A stretch of 64,000 nt of DNA from the NCBI GenBank assembly GCA_004352715.1, contig SCFE01000085.1:137500-201499 (forward strand), in the 5' to 3' direction. The position numbers and the translations under genes were made by a program. The DNA comes from Hofstenia miamia (lineage: Eukaryota; Xenacoelomorpha; Acoela). Within the stretch, counting starts at the first letter, position 1. Each line of letters opens with the position of its first letter. The notes beneath the pieces are model-generated. The model ran no database searches. It was not told the origin of the DNA and was given only the letters and a program-made list of their open reading frames with translations. This document shows, piece by piece, positions 11,659 to 25,100 of this stretch.

Positions 11659-12109
11659 ATGCTGATAATTTAAGCTAGTAATCTACAAATAAATTAGAAT
11701 GCAAAATCCATTATTTGCATTGACGACTACTAAAAATAATTCTACAAGCCCATTAAGGCGCTTAATTATGTATAATCCTAATGATGCTGTAAGCCTACAT
11801 TGAACTTTAATAATGATAATGTCAACAAGAATCAATTATTAATAATGCTGAACATCAGATGTTCTATGATAGTAAATTAAGTTGAGAAACTATAGACTTG
11901 CTTCTTTAGAAAAATATTCCTTGGAACATGTCCTTCAATTGTGACTTTTGAAAAGCTCTCAAATTTTAAAGTTTCAATAGTGTCAATATTGAGAGCAATA
12001 TTACAAAAATTTAATTCAAAAATTATATTTTTCGGATTGTTTTTGCCATTAGCTGAATTTTCCATGAAGGGTTCGCTAATTATATTCCCCTAAGCCTCTC
12101 GTTGCAAAT

Positions 12110-12568
12110 TATATATATATATATNNNNNNNNNNNNNNNNNNNNNNNNNNNNNNNNNNNNNNNNNNNNNNNNNNNNNNNNNNNNNNNNNNNNNNNNNNNN
12201 NNNNNNNNNNNNNNNNNNNNNNNNNNNNNNNNNNNNNNNNNNNNNNNNNNNNNNNNNNNNNNNNNNNNNNNNNNNNNNNNNNNNNNNNNNNNNNNNNNNN
12301 NNNNNNNNNNNNNNNNNNNNNNNNNNNNNNNNNNNNNNNNNNNNNNNNNNNNNNNNNNNNNNNNNNNNNNNNNNNNNNNNNNNNNNNNNNNNNNNNNNNN
12401 NNNNNNNNNNNNNNNNNNNNNNNNNNNNNNNNNNNNNNNNNNNNNNNNNNNNNNNNNNNNNNNNNNNNNNNNNNNNNNNNNNNNNNNNNNNNNNNNNNNN
12501 NNNNNNNNNNNNNNNNNNNNNNNNNNNNNNNNNNNNNNNNNNNNNNNNNNNNNNNNATATATATATAT
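12110..12568. repeat. (AT)n array with gap
   Basis: AT array around 432 Ns (12125-12556). Confidence 0.9.
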
Positions 12569-14089
12569 TTTTTCATTACCTATTAGAGATCGTAAATTGC
12601 GCTTAAGATAGTAATAATGTGAGAAGTTGACATCAATTGCCAGTAATTTTGCTAATTGAATGCCAAATGTTAAACTTTATATTCAATTGTGTTAAGTACA
12701 TGCAATGGTCTAGTGATTTTAGCAAGTGAGTTATGATATTATATTTTGTCTTTCTTTATGTAAAGTTTATCTTTTTAATAATTATGGGACACTTGAATAT
12801 AATACCAAAATTTAATGAATTATTTCAGCATGATGTTTAAGTTAAATGAAATTTGTGAATCTACATATAATTTCATTTTTTCATTTCCTAACATTAATTT
12901 CATTCTAGTATTTCTGGGAATTAATTTAGACACATTTAGTATCCCTGTACCAAAAAACAAAAATAAAGAATCATTTTCATATTAGTTGTTAACTGTTCAC
13001 TTGTTTGACTGTATTCCCTACAAATTTTGAAAGAATGTATACAATGTATACATTTAAAAATATATACACTATTTACAAAACTGTTGATATCCAAATTTGA
13101 AAGTCTCTCCATAAATAGCAAACAAAGTTACAAAGCAATTAATAAAAAATATACAGCCATCATTATACAGTATACAGCATAAGTAGTGAAATACAGCGTA
13201 TGCACACAAATACATTCCATTATTTATACATACCAACACAGCGCATCTCCAAAAAATATTTAAAACTGAAAATAAAAGTTCTAGCTCCCTACGCTGACAC
13301 CAAATTTAGTATATCATAGGTCAATGTCCAAGATATGATTGCTTAAATCTAATGATAAATATTTTTTAATTTTTAAATATGGATTATTACAGCAAAGATA
13401 TTTTTATAAAGCTAGCTATTATTTCACTATGAAACTAGATGTGGTTAATGAACTCATGTTAAATACTGTTCTTTACAATTGTGTTACGTATTTGAATGAC
13501 CATGTAAACGTATTGATTGAACTTATTGTATTTAGCCAGCTACTGAAGTTAATCATTTTGACCAAATCTTGAATGAAAGCCATTTCAATTAAATTTTAAA
13601 CTACTTGTTCATCATTTTTCAGACAAAGTCCTAAGTTCATCTGTTAGATTATTGATTGACCCCTCAATCATTTTCTTATAATGTGCTGCTAGGCAATAAG
13701 CAGGAACAACTATCTCTTAATCGAAAGTCATGCATGTGATGATGGTGACCATTACACATCCCTAAAGAACTTTCTTGTTCTAAAGATATTCGTTTAATAC
13801 AAAGCTTGATAAATTTAGTAATCTTTGATTTGAAATAATAACGTAAGATTTGCACGACAATGCTTAAGATTATGATTTACAGAATAAAAATTTTTGAAAT
13901 ATCATACTTATTAGTTTTAGATAATCAATCAATGTCTATGATTTCCTATATTCCATCAGAAAATCCCTATATAACAATATAATTTGCTTAAGTATTTCGT
14001 TATGCTGCAAGGCTCATTTTATTGTAGGAACAGTATCACAGTGGCTGCTGAAAATAATTTTTTTTGTTTAGATAGAAGGTAAATAGAAA
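12569..14089. other. upstream region of the BCCT gene, nothing firm
   Basis: AT-rich with no recognisable coding signal. A promoter should lie here if the first exon at 14090 is right, but no motif stands out. Confidence 0.5.
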
Positions 14090-14107
14090 ATGTTTGAAGA
14101 TGCAAAG
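14090..14107 (+). CDS. BCCT exon 1 (tentative start exon)
   Basis: ATG TTT GAA GAT GCA AAG followed directly by a donor GTAATG, with A at -3 of the ATG. It ends in phase 0, which fits the phase-0 acceptor at 14683, whose frame is closed by a TAG just upstream. The six-codon size makes this a guess; the real start could be another upstream exon. Confidence 0.35.
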
Positions 14108-16091
14108 GTAATGTTCATTTAAAAATTCCAAATCTATTAATATACATGTATTTTTAAAATTTAACTATAAAAATATGCTTTTTGCTTGTTTAATATATTT
14201 GCATATGGCTATATTGTCGCGATGAGGCTCTAACCGCTAAGTAAGCTTTCTACAATAAAGTTTCACTTAAATTGAGATAATTTGATTTTTCTTTGCAATA
14301 CTTCATGAAATAGTACTTTATTATCCTGTACTAGGTGATTTTATGGCCAAGTAACTTTTAATGAAAACAACGATGTATCTAAGATGATACATGTGTGGTA
14401 CATGCAAAAATGGACCTTGGTAAATAGATTAGGTCCAATCTGGTAGAAACCAACGAAGTTATTGCAAATTTGGCCAATTTTTATGATCCTTGGCAAATAA
14501 ATATTCTTTAATTTTTCCGGTTTAAGAAACCAATTTTGGGTATGTCAGAAATGTCTAGTGTAATGTAAAATTAAAGTCCGAAATTGAGTTTAGAAGCATT
14601 CACTGCATTGATTTGCTTAGATTTTTACGTAATAGTCTTGTCAGTGTTTTTAAAATTTCGCCCTTTTTAGCAACACATTTAGGACACAAGTTTATGGTGG
14701 CGCTCCAAAAAAGTCTCATTAAGATTTAATCCAGTTGTCACGTTTTTTTCATTGATTTTCATTTGGTTTTTCGTTGCTTATTGCGTGCTGATCGAAGACG
14801 CTTTGAATACGTTTGTGGAAATCAAAAAATTCCTCACTTTGCACTACAGTTGGCTATACATTGGCACAAAAGATATTTGGGTGGTATTTTTGATAGTGGT
14901 GTATTTTAAATTTGGAAGCACTAAGTTAGGCAAAGGTAACAGTTTCAATATTTCCCTTTGCATACACACAATGTTGAGTTTGAAGATCTGTATTTAATTA
15001 TTTTGAAAATAAAATTATTTTTGAAAGAAAATTTGAATTGAAGAGCACAGGTTTGATTAAATGTTCAAATATTAAGTACAAGCATTTTTAAGTCAAAACT
15101 TTACAAAGTAAAGCGTTATAACAAAATTTGCTTCAGAGATTTTGTAAGGCCAATGGAGTATGACNNNNTGCTTATTGCGTGCTGATCGAAGACGCTTTGA
15201 ATACGTTTGTGGAAATCAAAAAATTCCTCACTTTGCACTACAGTTGGCTATACATTGGCACAAAAGATATTTGGGTGGTATTTTTGATAGTGGTGTATTT
15301 TAAATTTGGAAGCACTAAGTTAGGCAAAGGTAACAGTTTCAATATTTCCCTTTGCATACACACAATGTTGAGTTTGAAGATCTGTATTTAATTATTTTGA
15401 AAATAAAATTATTTTTGAAAGAAAATTTGAATTGAAGAGCACAGGTTTGATTAAATGTTCAAATATTAAGTACAAGCATTTTTAAGTCAAAACTTTACAA
15501 AGTAAAGCGTTATAACAAAATTTGCTTCAGAGATTTTGTAAGGCCAATGGAGTATGACAACACATGAATTTTTAATTTAGCGAAACATTTTGTTAAGAGT
15601 GTAAATAAAGGCTTGTGGTGTTATGAGGAACTGTATTAGTGGTACTCTCAGTTTATGATTAGGAATTAAGTTATTGTAGTTGGGAAGATGGCTCTATAAT
15701 TTTTCCACCAGAGAAGTGATATTGCTTGTACCCGGGCGATATTGGACCTTTCTATATCAAGATATTTCTGAGATTCGCAAACAGCACACATAAGTCAATG
15801 CTTAAATTTATTACATCATTACAAGAAATGTTGCCGCCAATTTTTGAATCCCTCTAGAGACGAATGTGAATCACGTTATTTCCCAAAGATAATTGAAATT
15901 CTGTTGCTTAAATATATATTGCATTGACAAGCCTCTAGTTGGAAGTGTGCTGTGCATCATTATAAACTCAAGGAATAAAAAACAATTAACTTAAGTGCGA
16001 AATTAATTTGTAAACATAATCATCCTTCAAACTTGAAATCTTGCAGAGCTTCCTAAATATTAATATATAAGTAGAACTATAAGGTTTTAAG

Positions 16092-16132
<41 letters not shown>

Positions 16133-19100
16133 GCTAATAAGAAATAATATGCAATATGTTAAAAAATTATAGAAGGTAGATTCATATCACAACCTGAACA
16201 AGGGCAGTAGTTGGGATAAAGTTACCTGACCTATTAAAAACTGTTTATATATACGAATATTATGATATTCGCTAAGTTTTTACGTAATGGCTCTTCAGCA
16301 TTCAAATCACTAAAACAGTCTACACTGCTTTTAGGCTATTCTAGTATAATGTACATGCAAACATTAGAAAGACGCTAGCATAATATTTAATGCTTCAAAA
16401 TATGCGGAAGAAATGTTTTTAATAATAGCATTTATCAGTTGAACAATATCAATTTTGAAAAAATTTGCTTTCAAATTAGTGTTTTCAAATGCTAATATTA
16501 AATGCTTTGTTAAAAAATTGAAAACACATAGAAGAATATTAAATACAGATTCAAATAAACAATGAAAAGATCTTTAAAAAATTTCGTATGACTTTTTTAA
16601 ATTTGTTGTTTTTGGCTTTAGAAAATTGGTATATTCAGGAAATTAGGAATTTCGTCCGAGATTTTTGTGCTTCAACTGTTCGATAAGTTGAAAAAATAGC
16701 TTTTCGCTATTGTCCTTGCATAAAACTATATTTTCGCAGATTAAACAACCAAATTTTGCACAAGCTTAGGAAATGTACATATTTTAAAAGATGAAGGAAC
16801 AGTGTATCCCAATTGATGGTGTTTTTTGTTGTGTGATATTTGGTGTTTGCATAGAATCGTCTCGATATATGGCTATTTCATAATTTTGTTGCTAAACTGC
16901 ATTTTGGGATAATTAATTCGTTGTTCCATGCACAAATATAAAAATAGCTGAAAATGATTTTTAACATTTTATAGTGGAAGTATTTTATAGATGTTATTGA
17001 TGATGTTTAATTAATCTATCTTCTCTAGAATGCAAAATCTATAAAATAATTCAATCGTTTACATACTAAATTATTAGACGTTCTTATAATTGTAAAAATA
17101 ATGACGTAATGCAATACTTTACAAATCTCTTGTGATGCACAAAAGACTTCAAAGAGCATGATTTGATTTGAAACAAAAAAGTTTGTATTTCAAAAGTCCT
17201 GGAAACTTACTTATCACGCAGTTTTGCATAATAGTGATAAAGGTGGTATACCGATAAAGAGTAACAACAGAAAAGCATCAATAGTTATTACACTTTCGAT
17301 CAGCAATATAATAGCAGTGGTTGTAGTTAACAACAAGTGCGATGGCCTTATAATTGAATATTTTCCATCTGAAAAAGAATTTGAATGTTAGGATGATTTA
17401 TTGCATGCCATCAACTAAAAGTTTATATCATCACCAAGCCAGCCATGTGTTTCAGGACAAGAAAACGTTGGCGTTCGTGTAATCTAGCTTTGGCTAGAGG
17501 TGCTACAGTAGAATTCCCCTTCAAGTTTTTTATAAAATGCAACTAATAGCAAAAATCAAACTGTTTTTACAGAGCAATCAAAGCTGCATGAAGTGATTTT
17601 AACACTTAGATAAATTTATAGCATTGACAAGTATGTATCATGTGATATTAAGCATACGTTAACAACGGAGGCTTAAAATGAAGGTCACGATTTACTTAGA
17701 GCTCACAATTGAGTTATGCAATGGCCTCAAATGTTCAATTGCATTATGTCTCAATCAATATAACAGTTGGGAACAAGAATACAAATATATATATATATAT
17801 ATACCTTATTGTTCAAATCATTATGTTCATTTGAAAATTAAGAGTACTAATATAATGCTTCATTATGTAAGCTATTTAGATGATGATGAACCGGAGTTTA
17901 GCTTTGCCACTTGGTTTTCTATGATGTTCTCCTGTGGAATGGGTGTTGGAATGTTTTTCTTTGGTGTAGCAGAACCAATTTGGCATAACGATCCCATTGG
18001 GGGAGGAAATCGATTCATTTCGGATCCCAGCATTCCAGACAACGCCTTAGCACAAGAGGCTATTAACATTACATTCTATCATTGGGGTAAATTATATTTT
18101 CTGCATCTTTTAATGATTTTAGCAAATTCCTCCATACTTATTACCAAAGTTTTGAGATAACTTTTATTCCGCTTTATAACTAATGAAATTTGTTTGAATT
18201 GAAACTAAAAAGTTTTGGGTATAGATGTATCTGTGATATATTTAGAATTTGTGAAAATCATTAACTAGTAAGTTAATGCTTTATGTTTTTATAATTCTTT
18301 TTTGAAATATATAAAAGGAAAAGCCAGAAAATCTTTTATATTTATGGTTTTTCTAATGGCTATGGCATAGGTCAATTATTCAACAAATAAATATTTTTTA
18401 CAATATTTTTTTGAATTACAAAACAAACTTTTTTCAATTTTTAAAAGAATTTTTTAGGTGTATTATGTTTTATTTTAAACTTAACATGGGTATTTGTATA
18501 CTTTCTTCTAGCTTGAATCATAGAAACAAGTGTGGAATAAAATTGTCTTGTTTTCCAATAAAAACACATTCAATTTTTATGGCGAAAAATTGTTTGACAT
18601 TATGTTGATGAAGGACATTTTGAACAACACCCCAAAGAGACACCTTACAGAAAAAATAGCATACAAACCTATGTAGACCTTGATAACTACATATACATTG
18701 AGTCTTTAAATCATAACCCATTGTCGGATAACCATGGTCCATTAATGGGATCAATGGCCAATAATAGCCATCCATTTGTAAACCATAACCAACAAAACAA
18801 AAAGTTTTAAATATCTAAAAATTTCACAATTTTGCTGAGATGTTATTATAATTTGTACATAATATATGCATTGCATTGAAGTTTGATTTCAATTTTGTAA
18901 AAATTATAATTTATCAATTTCTTATAGCCCATTAACCTTAAACAGCCTTGAGGTTTTTAAAAAGTTTTCATAAAAAATTTTAAACACTTATAGTTCAAAA
19001 ACTATTAATGGTGTGTTTAATCTGAAGGCACCACATGATGGAAGAGAGTCTCCTCTTTTTTTCCCTTGTCCCCGCGACCTCTGACTTTGCGCACGGCACG

Positions 19101-22100
19101 CCCCAATTGGTTTGGAATATCTTTGCACATATTAAGAAACAGTCAAAGTTATTTGTTGCGTACAGGGGCTCAAAACCTTCTAAATACATCAACACTAAGT
19201 ATGGAGAGAATTTAAATCTTTTTCAAAAATTCGAAAATTTCTAAAGAAACTTGTTAATCTATTCAACAATCTCTGCCACAGCAATAAGCTTTAATAGAAA
19301 TTTTCAACATCGCATTAATGTATGCTCCCCAATAGACCTACCCATGCACCAAGATTTTGAAATTTGGAAAAAAATTTGGAGAAAATTCTTTGTAAATAAG
19401 GAAAAAGGTTTTGTTTTTTAGAACGGACGCTAGGCTGTTTAAGATTAATGGTGTGACAATGGCCCATTAATGGCATTGTTGGATTGATCTGCATCTAGAG
19501 AGCAAATATTGACTATAATGATTTACAATTTTGTTGATCAAATTTGAGATTTCATATCAAATGACATTAGCCTTTAGTAGTTAATAACCAGGTGCGGAAA
19601 ATTTGCTGTTAACAGCATTATCTGCTGCTAACAGCAAAGTTAAACAGATTTTTCAAAATTTTCTACTGTACAAAATTTAAAACAATGATGTCTGGTCACC
19701 AAGTTTATACGAAGATACTGCAATTTTAGGATTTGGATTTGATGGGCAACTGGCGGCATCAGTGACAACGTTAGTAATCAATAATCAATGAGCAGATGCT
19801 TTCAAGTGAAACTCGCTTCATTATTTTGATTCCTAAATCTTATTATTGTAAAAAAAGAATTGTGAAAATTCTTTTTGGAATTGTTAGTTTGTAAAAAATT
19901 ATAATATATATTCAATGAATTTTAAAAATATCTTATTCGTGAATATTAAATAAAAAAGCTACGATAGAAATAGTAATTAATTTTAAAATTTTAAATTTCT
20001 ATGCTTATTCTTATCATTTATAAATACGGCATTCTTTAAATATTCGAATAAATGTTTATATAGAATATGTTTGATAAGATCTAAGATATTTCCTTCATTA
20101 TTTTGAATCCTAGATCCTTTTAATATAAAAAATGAATTGCGAAAAGCTTTTGGAAATTTTTTAATTTGTAAAAAATTATAATATGCCTGTTACATGGATT
20201 TTCAAAATAATTTATTCATGAATATTTGGACACCTTGAAATTAACTGTTGTATAAAAAAGTTACCTTAGAGCAGAAAAGATTTTTCACGATTATTCTACT
20301 TAATTTTAAAATTTTAAATTTTTGTTAAATTTTGCAGATTTTTATACTTATGGTTGTTATTTATAGGTAAGAAATTATTTGAATTTCTGACAAATGTTTG
20401 TATTGAATGTGCTTGACAGGATCTCAAAAATATTCTTCTGCCATTTGTTGGACTTGTGTTTGCTGAAACTGCAATGGTTGAGCTATTTAGAATTATGTAA
20501 TTGTTTTTGTACATGAAAAATATAATGTTCAGCAATAAAAAATATACTGTTTGCCACAAGTGTCCCATTAATGGACCATTATTGGCGTACCCAATGGTGA
20601 TTGTCGGATATGCATCACTGATCCATTAATTCCCTAGCGGAACTCTGCCATTAATGGCAACTATAATGGCCCATTAATATCTTATGTTACAGCCTCTAAG
20701 CACAGTATTTAAAAAAATTTAGTGGATCCTTATTGATGCGTAGCAGTCCGTTACACAATTTTTTCCATTTTAAGATTCCTTCTTCGTTGGTTCTCCAAAT
20801 TACCTGAACTAAAATCAATCAATACCGACATTCTGATAAATATGAACCGCAAAGTAATTTTGCAAATAGAATCTATAAATTTGAATTTCTATTGTTTAGG
20901 CATACATGCGTGGATTGTATACGTTCTAATAGGATTGATTTTGGGCATCATCAGTCATCGACATGGCTTACCAATGTCAATCAAATCCTGCTTCTATCCG
21001 TTGATTGGAAATCGCATTTTTGGTTGGATTGGTGACTTTGTTGATATTCTCGCTGTTATTACTACCATGTTCGGAGTGTGCACAAGCTTGGGCTTAGGCG
21101 CCATTCAATTGAATGCTGGATTAAGCATTGTGTTCGACTCAATTCCAGCTAGTGTCAATGTCCAGGTACTTGTACAATATTATTTTTTATGAAGACTGTA
21201 ACCTCCATGTTATCAAATAGAATGATTTTAATATATACTAAGAATTACTCAACTTCTGCGAACATATACTTAACATTCTAAGATCTCAGCAAAACGATAT
21301 TGACTTTGCTGTACATGGGTGAATAGCAGTGGATATCATCTTAAAGCAACGTGTATAGCATTCAATTGCGTCGGTGGAGTCATTGCGATGCTTGTGCGAG
21401 TGGTTTGTTGCTCTTAGATTTTGTTTGTGTTGTATTATGCGATATAATTTATACATAATTCATGTAATTTACGCCTTGTATGGCGTCTGAATGTAAAGAG
21501 AAGCCATACGAGTGTTAATAATTTGAACAATTATCAATGACTATTTCTTGAGTTCGGTTCTGAATGAATATATTTGTTGTTGAAGTTTGATCTAGACATT
21601 TTTGACATCATTCAAAGTGTAGGATAAGACAAGATAAAGTAAAATACGACATGTTTAAACTTAAAAAAGATCCCAATGACAAACCTGCTAAAAATTTGAT
21701 ATCACTATCATTGATTCTGAACTAAAAAACCAATTATTAAATTAAGTATAAGTGGATTTTAATCAAAATTTTTAAATATTTTGTGTTTTTATTTTTGATA
21801 TCTTAATAGTACTATCCAGAATTAGTGAATTCATCCTGACCACAAAAATTTATGAATTTGTGGAATTAACAGAAGGCGATTCTTCTTGGAATTACTTTTT
21901 GGAAATCCTCGTTAGGCATGATAGGCGCATTTTGTTTGGTGTTTGGAGTTAGTGAGAATAGACAAAGAATCGTTTTTCTGTATTATCATATTCGCATAGA
22001 TTGTGGGCAGTAACATATACAAATTTTCGAATTTTGCTCATAAACTGCAAAGCAAAAATGAAGTAATGTAAGTTCAAATGTTACATTTAAATATAAATAT

Positions 22101-25100
22101 TCTGAGGTAATCAGTGTTGTTGCTTAATGATTTAGGCTTACTTATGATGCCTAAAACTTATACACTTAATACCTATGAAAGAGCAATAAAACATTTATTT
22201 TTATAACCCTAATCATTTATAAGTATTTAATTTTAGGTTGTTTTGATTTGGTGTATAACTTCCATTGCTACAATTTCCACAGCTACTGGTTTAACGTTTG
22301 GCATTCGACGTTTATCTGAACTATGCTTTGCAATAGGCGTCTTGTTGATGCTCTTGGTAATTTTGATGGATAATACTTCATTTTTGTTGAATTTGTTTGT
22401 CCAATCAATCGGGTAAGCCAATATAATATAAACACATAACAATAACTATTAAATGCAATCCGTTTTTCAATAAATGATTGTTCTAAATAATTTCATCTTT
22501 TCAAAGCTATAGTGAATAATTGAAATGTCTGCAGCATTTGGATTAGCAGATCGAATGGAACCAACTGGATGTCTTCTGGGGCAGACCTGTGATATTTCCT
22601 ATTGCTCATTCGTGGAATATGATCCCTACGACCTGCTCAGTTCTGCTTAAGCCTTTCCGAATAGTTTGATTATTATTAACCTAGATTTATCAACGCTGTA
22701 GACATCGGACATTTCCTCGTAGAGATAAATTAGTTGATCGAAAAATTCTTTAATAAGAACTTTTTTGAACACCGTGGCTCTTGGCATGCTAGTTGATTCA
22801 AGCTTTAGCAAAAAAAGCTTTGTATAATTCATAAATAGATTAACCAGCCTTTTCATGTCTTCTATTTTGCCACCCATGATTCAAGCATTCTAAATATTTT
22901 CCGTCTCACAAACTTGTATAGAAATTGACACATTTTCATGTTAACACGAAAAATATGCTGTTTTCAAGGCGATGTATATCTAGCAGATGATGACATGATC
23001 AATTCATTGAATCTGATTGGCTTATAAACACATATTTAAGATTTTCATTTTAATTTAAATCGTCACAAAGTCCAACATAATTTATAGCAATATCTAGACT
23101 TCGCGTGGTTTATTCGGAGAATTTGGAACAATAGATTTTTTTGCTTTGTTTCGTCATCGAGATCTTTTTAGGCAAATATATTGTAAAAAAGATGTTAATT
23201 TGTAGCATTGTCTTCTGCATTGCGATAATTATAATACAATTTAAGGCGAAAATTTGCTAATTGTGAAATACCAGATTTGTTATGGGGCTACTAGTGATTG
23301 TTGTTTCCAAATTATGTAAAATTTGTTTTAAATAGTAAGGAATGGCGGTGAGCTGGAAAATGATTTGAAGTAAAAAATTTGTAAAGAAGCCATATTTGAA
23401 AGTGGTGATGCAGCATGACCCTCGAGATATATTTAGCTTTTTGAAAAAATCTAAAGAACTAAACAAGTTGCAAATGCCTAAATAAAGAAATATTTTTCAA
23501 AATTTTAGATCAAATTGTGGTCGCTGTGAACTGAAATCTCAGCGCATAGCTAAATCTCAAAAGTACCAGTCAAAAGTTGACGAGCTTGTTTACTTTTCTT
23601 GAAAACATGAGGTCTACGAAAATCTCAGCAATAGCAAAGCAAGAAAAAAAGTAAAGTTAATAAAGAAAGGCCTAGCTCATGGAAACAGCAAAGACATAAT
23701 TCAATCAACAAAACTGGGAAGAGGTGATATCAAGTCATAGAAATGGGGGATGTATCTACTGGGGTCGTTGCATAAATTTTATTGATCATAACAAAACTCA
23801 AAAGACCATGAACAAATTTAAAAATAACAATTTTAATTAGGGCTTGGCAGAAGACTACTTTCAAAATTTTACTTCAACAGTGAAACAATTCAAATTTTAT
23901 GTTTCACTCACCATAATGTTAGTTTTGAAAATCAAGTAGCAAGGGGAGAACCTGGCTATGTGAAATTTCCAGAGCTTCTGTCCACAGAATTGAGAAAATA
24001 TTAAAAACATTAAATAGTAAACGCATGGAAATGGCATTTGTGACACTGAACCCTTTTGCTTAAAGTATCACAACCAAATATCGAAGATCAAAATCAAGTT
24101 TTGTTTTAAGTATTTGAAGATCATAAAACTCAGGTCTCAAACTTCGGGACATCAGCTACTTTAAATTCTGTAATTCAATGCTCTATATATGTACACCAGG
24201 TCCTAAAATAGTGCTTACAACATAATAAATTTGCCTAAATAAGGTGTCCTAAATATAATGTTAGTATTTAGATATTATATTCAATGGATTATCCAACTTG
24301 GCTGGCATACCGATGCATTTGAGCAACTCGGTCCTTCATATGGAGCCAGTGACCGAAACCGAGTCGTTTACTCTCATGTCGAAAACACCGATGGACCCTC
24401 AAGTTGGATGAATGACTGGACGATATTTTATTGGGGATGGTGGATATCGTGGTCTCCTTTTGTTGGTAAGGATTTTAAGTTCTAATCAAATGTTTGAAAT
24501 GCTCGCGACAATTTATAAATTAGCAAATATTGCATATATATATACATGTGTATATATGGATATATATATANNNNNNNNNNNNNNNNNNNNNNNNNNNNNN
24601 NNNNNNNNNNNNNNNNNNNNNNNNNNNNNNNNNNNNNNNNNNNNNNNNNNNNNNNNNNNNNNNNNNNNNNNNNNNNNNNNNNNNNNNNNNNNNNNNNNNN
24701 NNNNNNNNNNNNNNNNNNNNNNNNNNNNNNNNNNNNNNNNNNNNNNNNNNNNNNNNNNNNNNNNNNNNNNNNNNNNNNNNNNNNNNNNNNNNNNNNNNNN
24801 NNNNNNNNNNNNNNNNNNNNNNNNNNNNNNNNNNNNNNNNNNNNNNNNNNNNNNNNNNNNNNNNNNNNNNNNNNNNNNNNNNNNNNNNNNNNNNNNNNNN
24901 NNNNNNNNNATATATATATATATATATATATATTGTGTATATTTTTAACACTTGCTGGTAACTGCTTATATTTGCACAGATTAAGGCAAATTTTAAAACG
25001 GGATTAAATTTCTTACGCGTGATGACAAAATTTTTTTGAGACCCTGCCATTATTTTTGGAAAGTTTGATGCCAATTGCCTGATTTGTGATGAACATGAAA

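Larger units (their letters stand above)
18710..20690. repeat. clusters of CCATTAATGG palindromes in BCCT intron 3
   Basis: The palindrome CCATTAATGG or close variants occur near 18739, 19460, 20564 and 20650, often beside ATTGTCGGAT or ATTGTTGGAT (18720, 19478, 20600). This looks like repeated termini of one or more nested non-autonomous elements. I cannot assign a superfamily. Confidence 0.4.

Noticed and set aside
10606-12611. Long open frames at 10606-11673 and 12102-12611 made of Ile/Tyr and unknown residues
   Set aside because: They are AT arrays translated across N gaps; the same holds for the frames at 24412-25134, 42478-42798, 46768-47013 and 47333-47623.
15179-15391. A second BCCT exon 2, suggesting alternative exons
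   Set aside because: Identical to 14785-14997 and bounded by NNNN; it lacks the 5' part of the exon and its acceptor.
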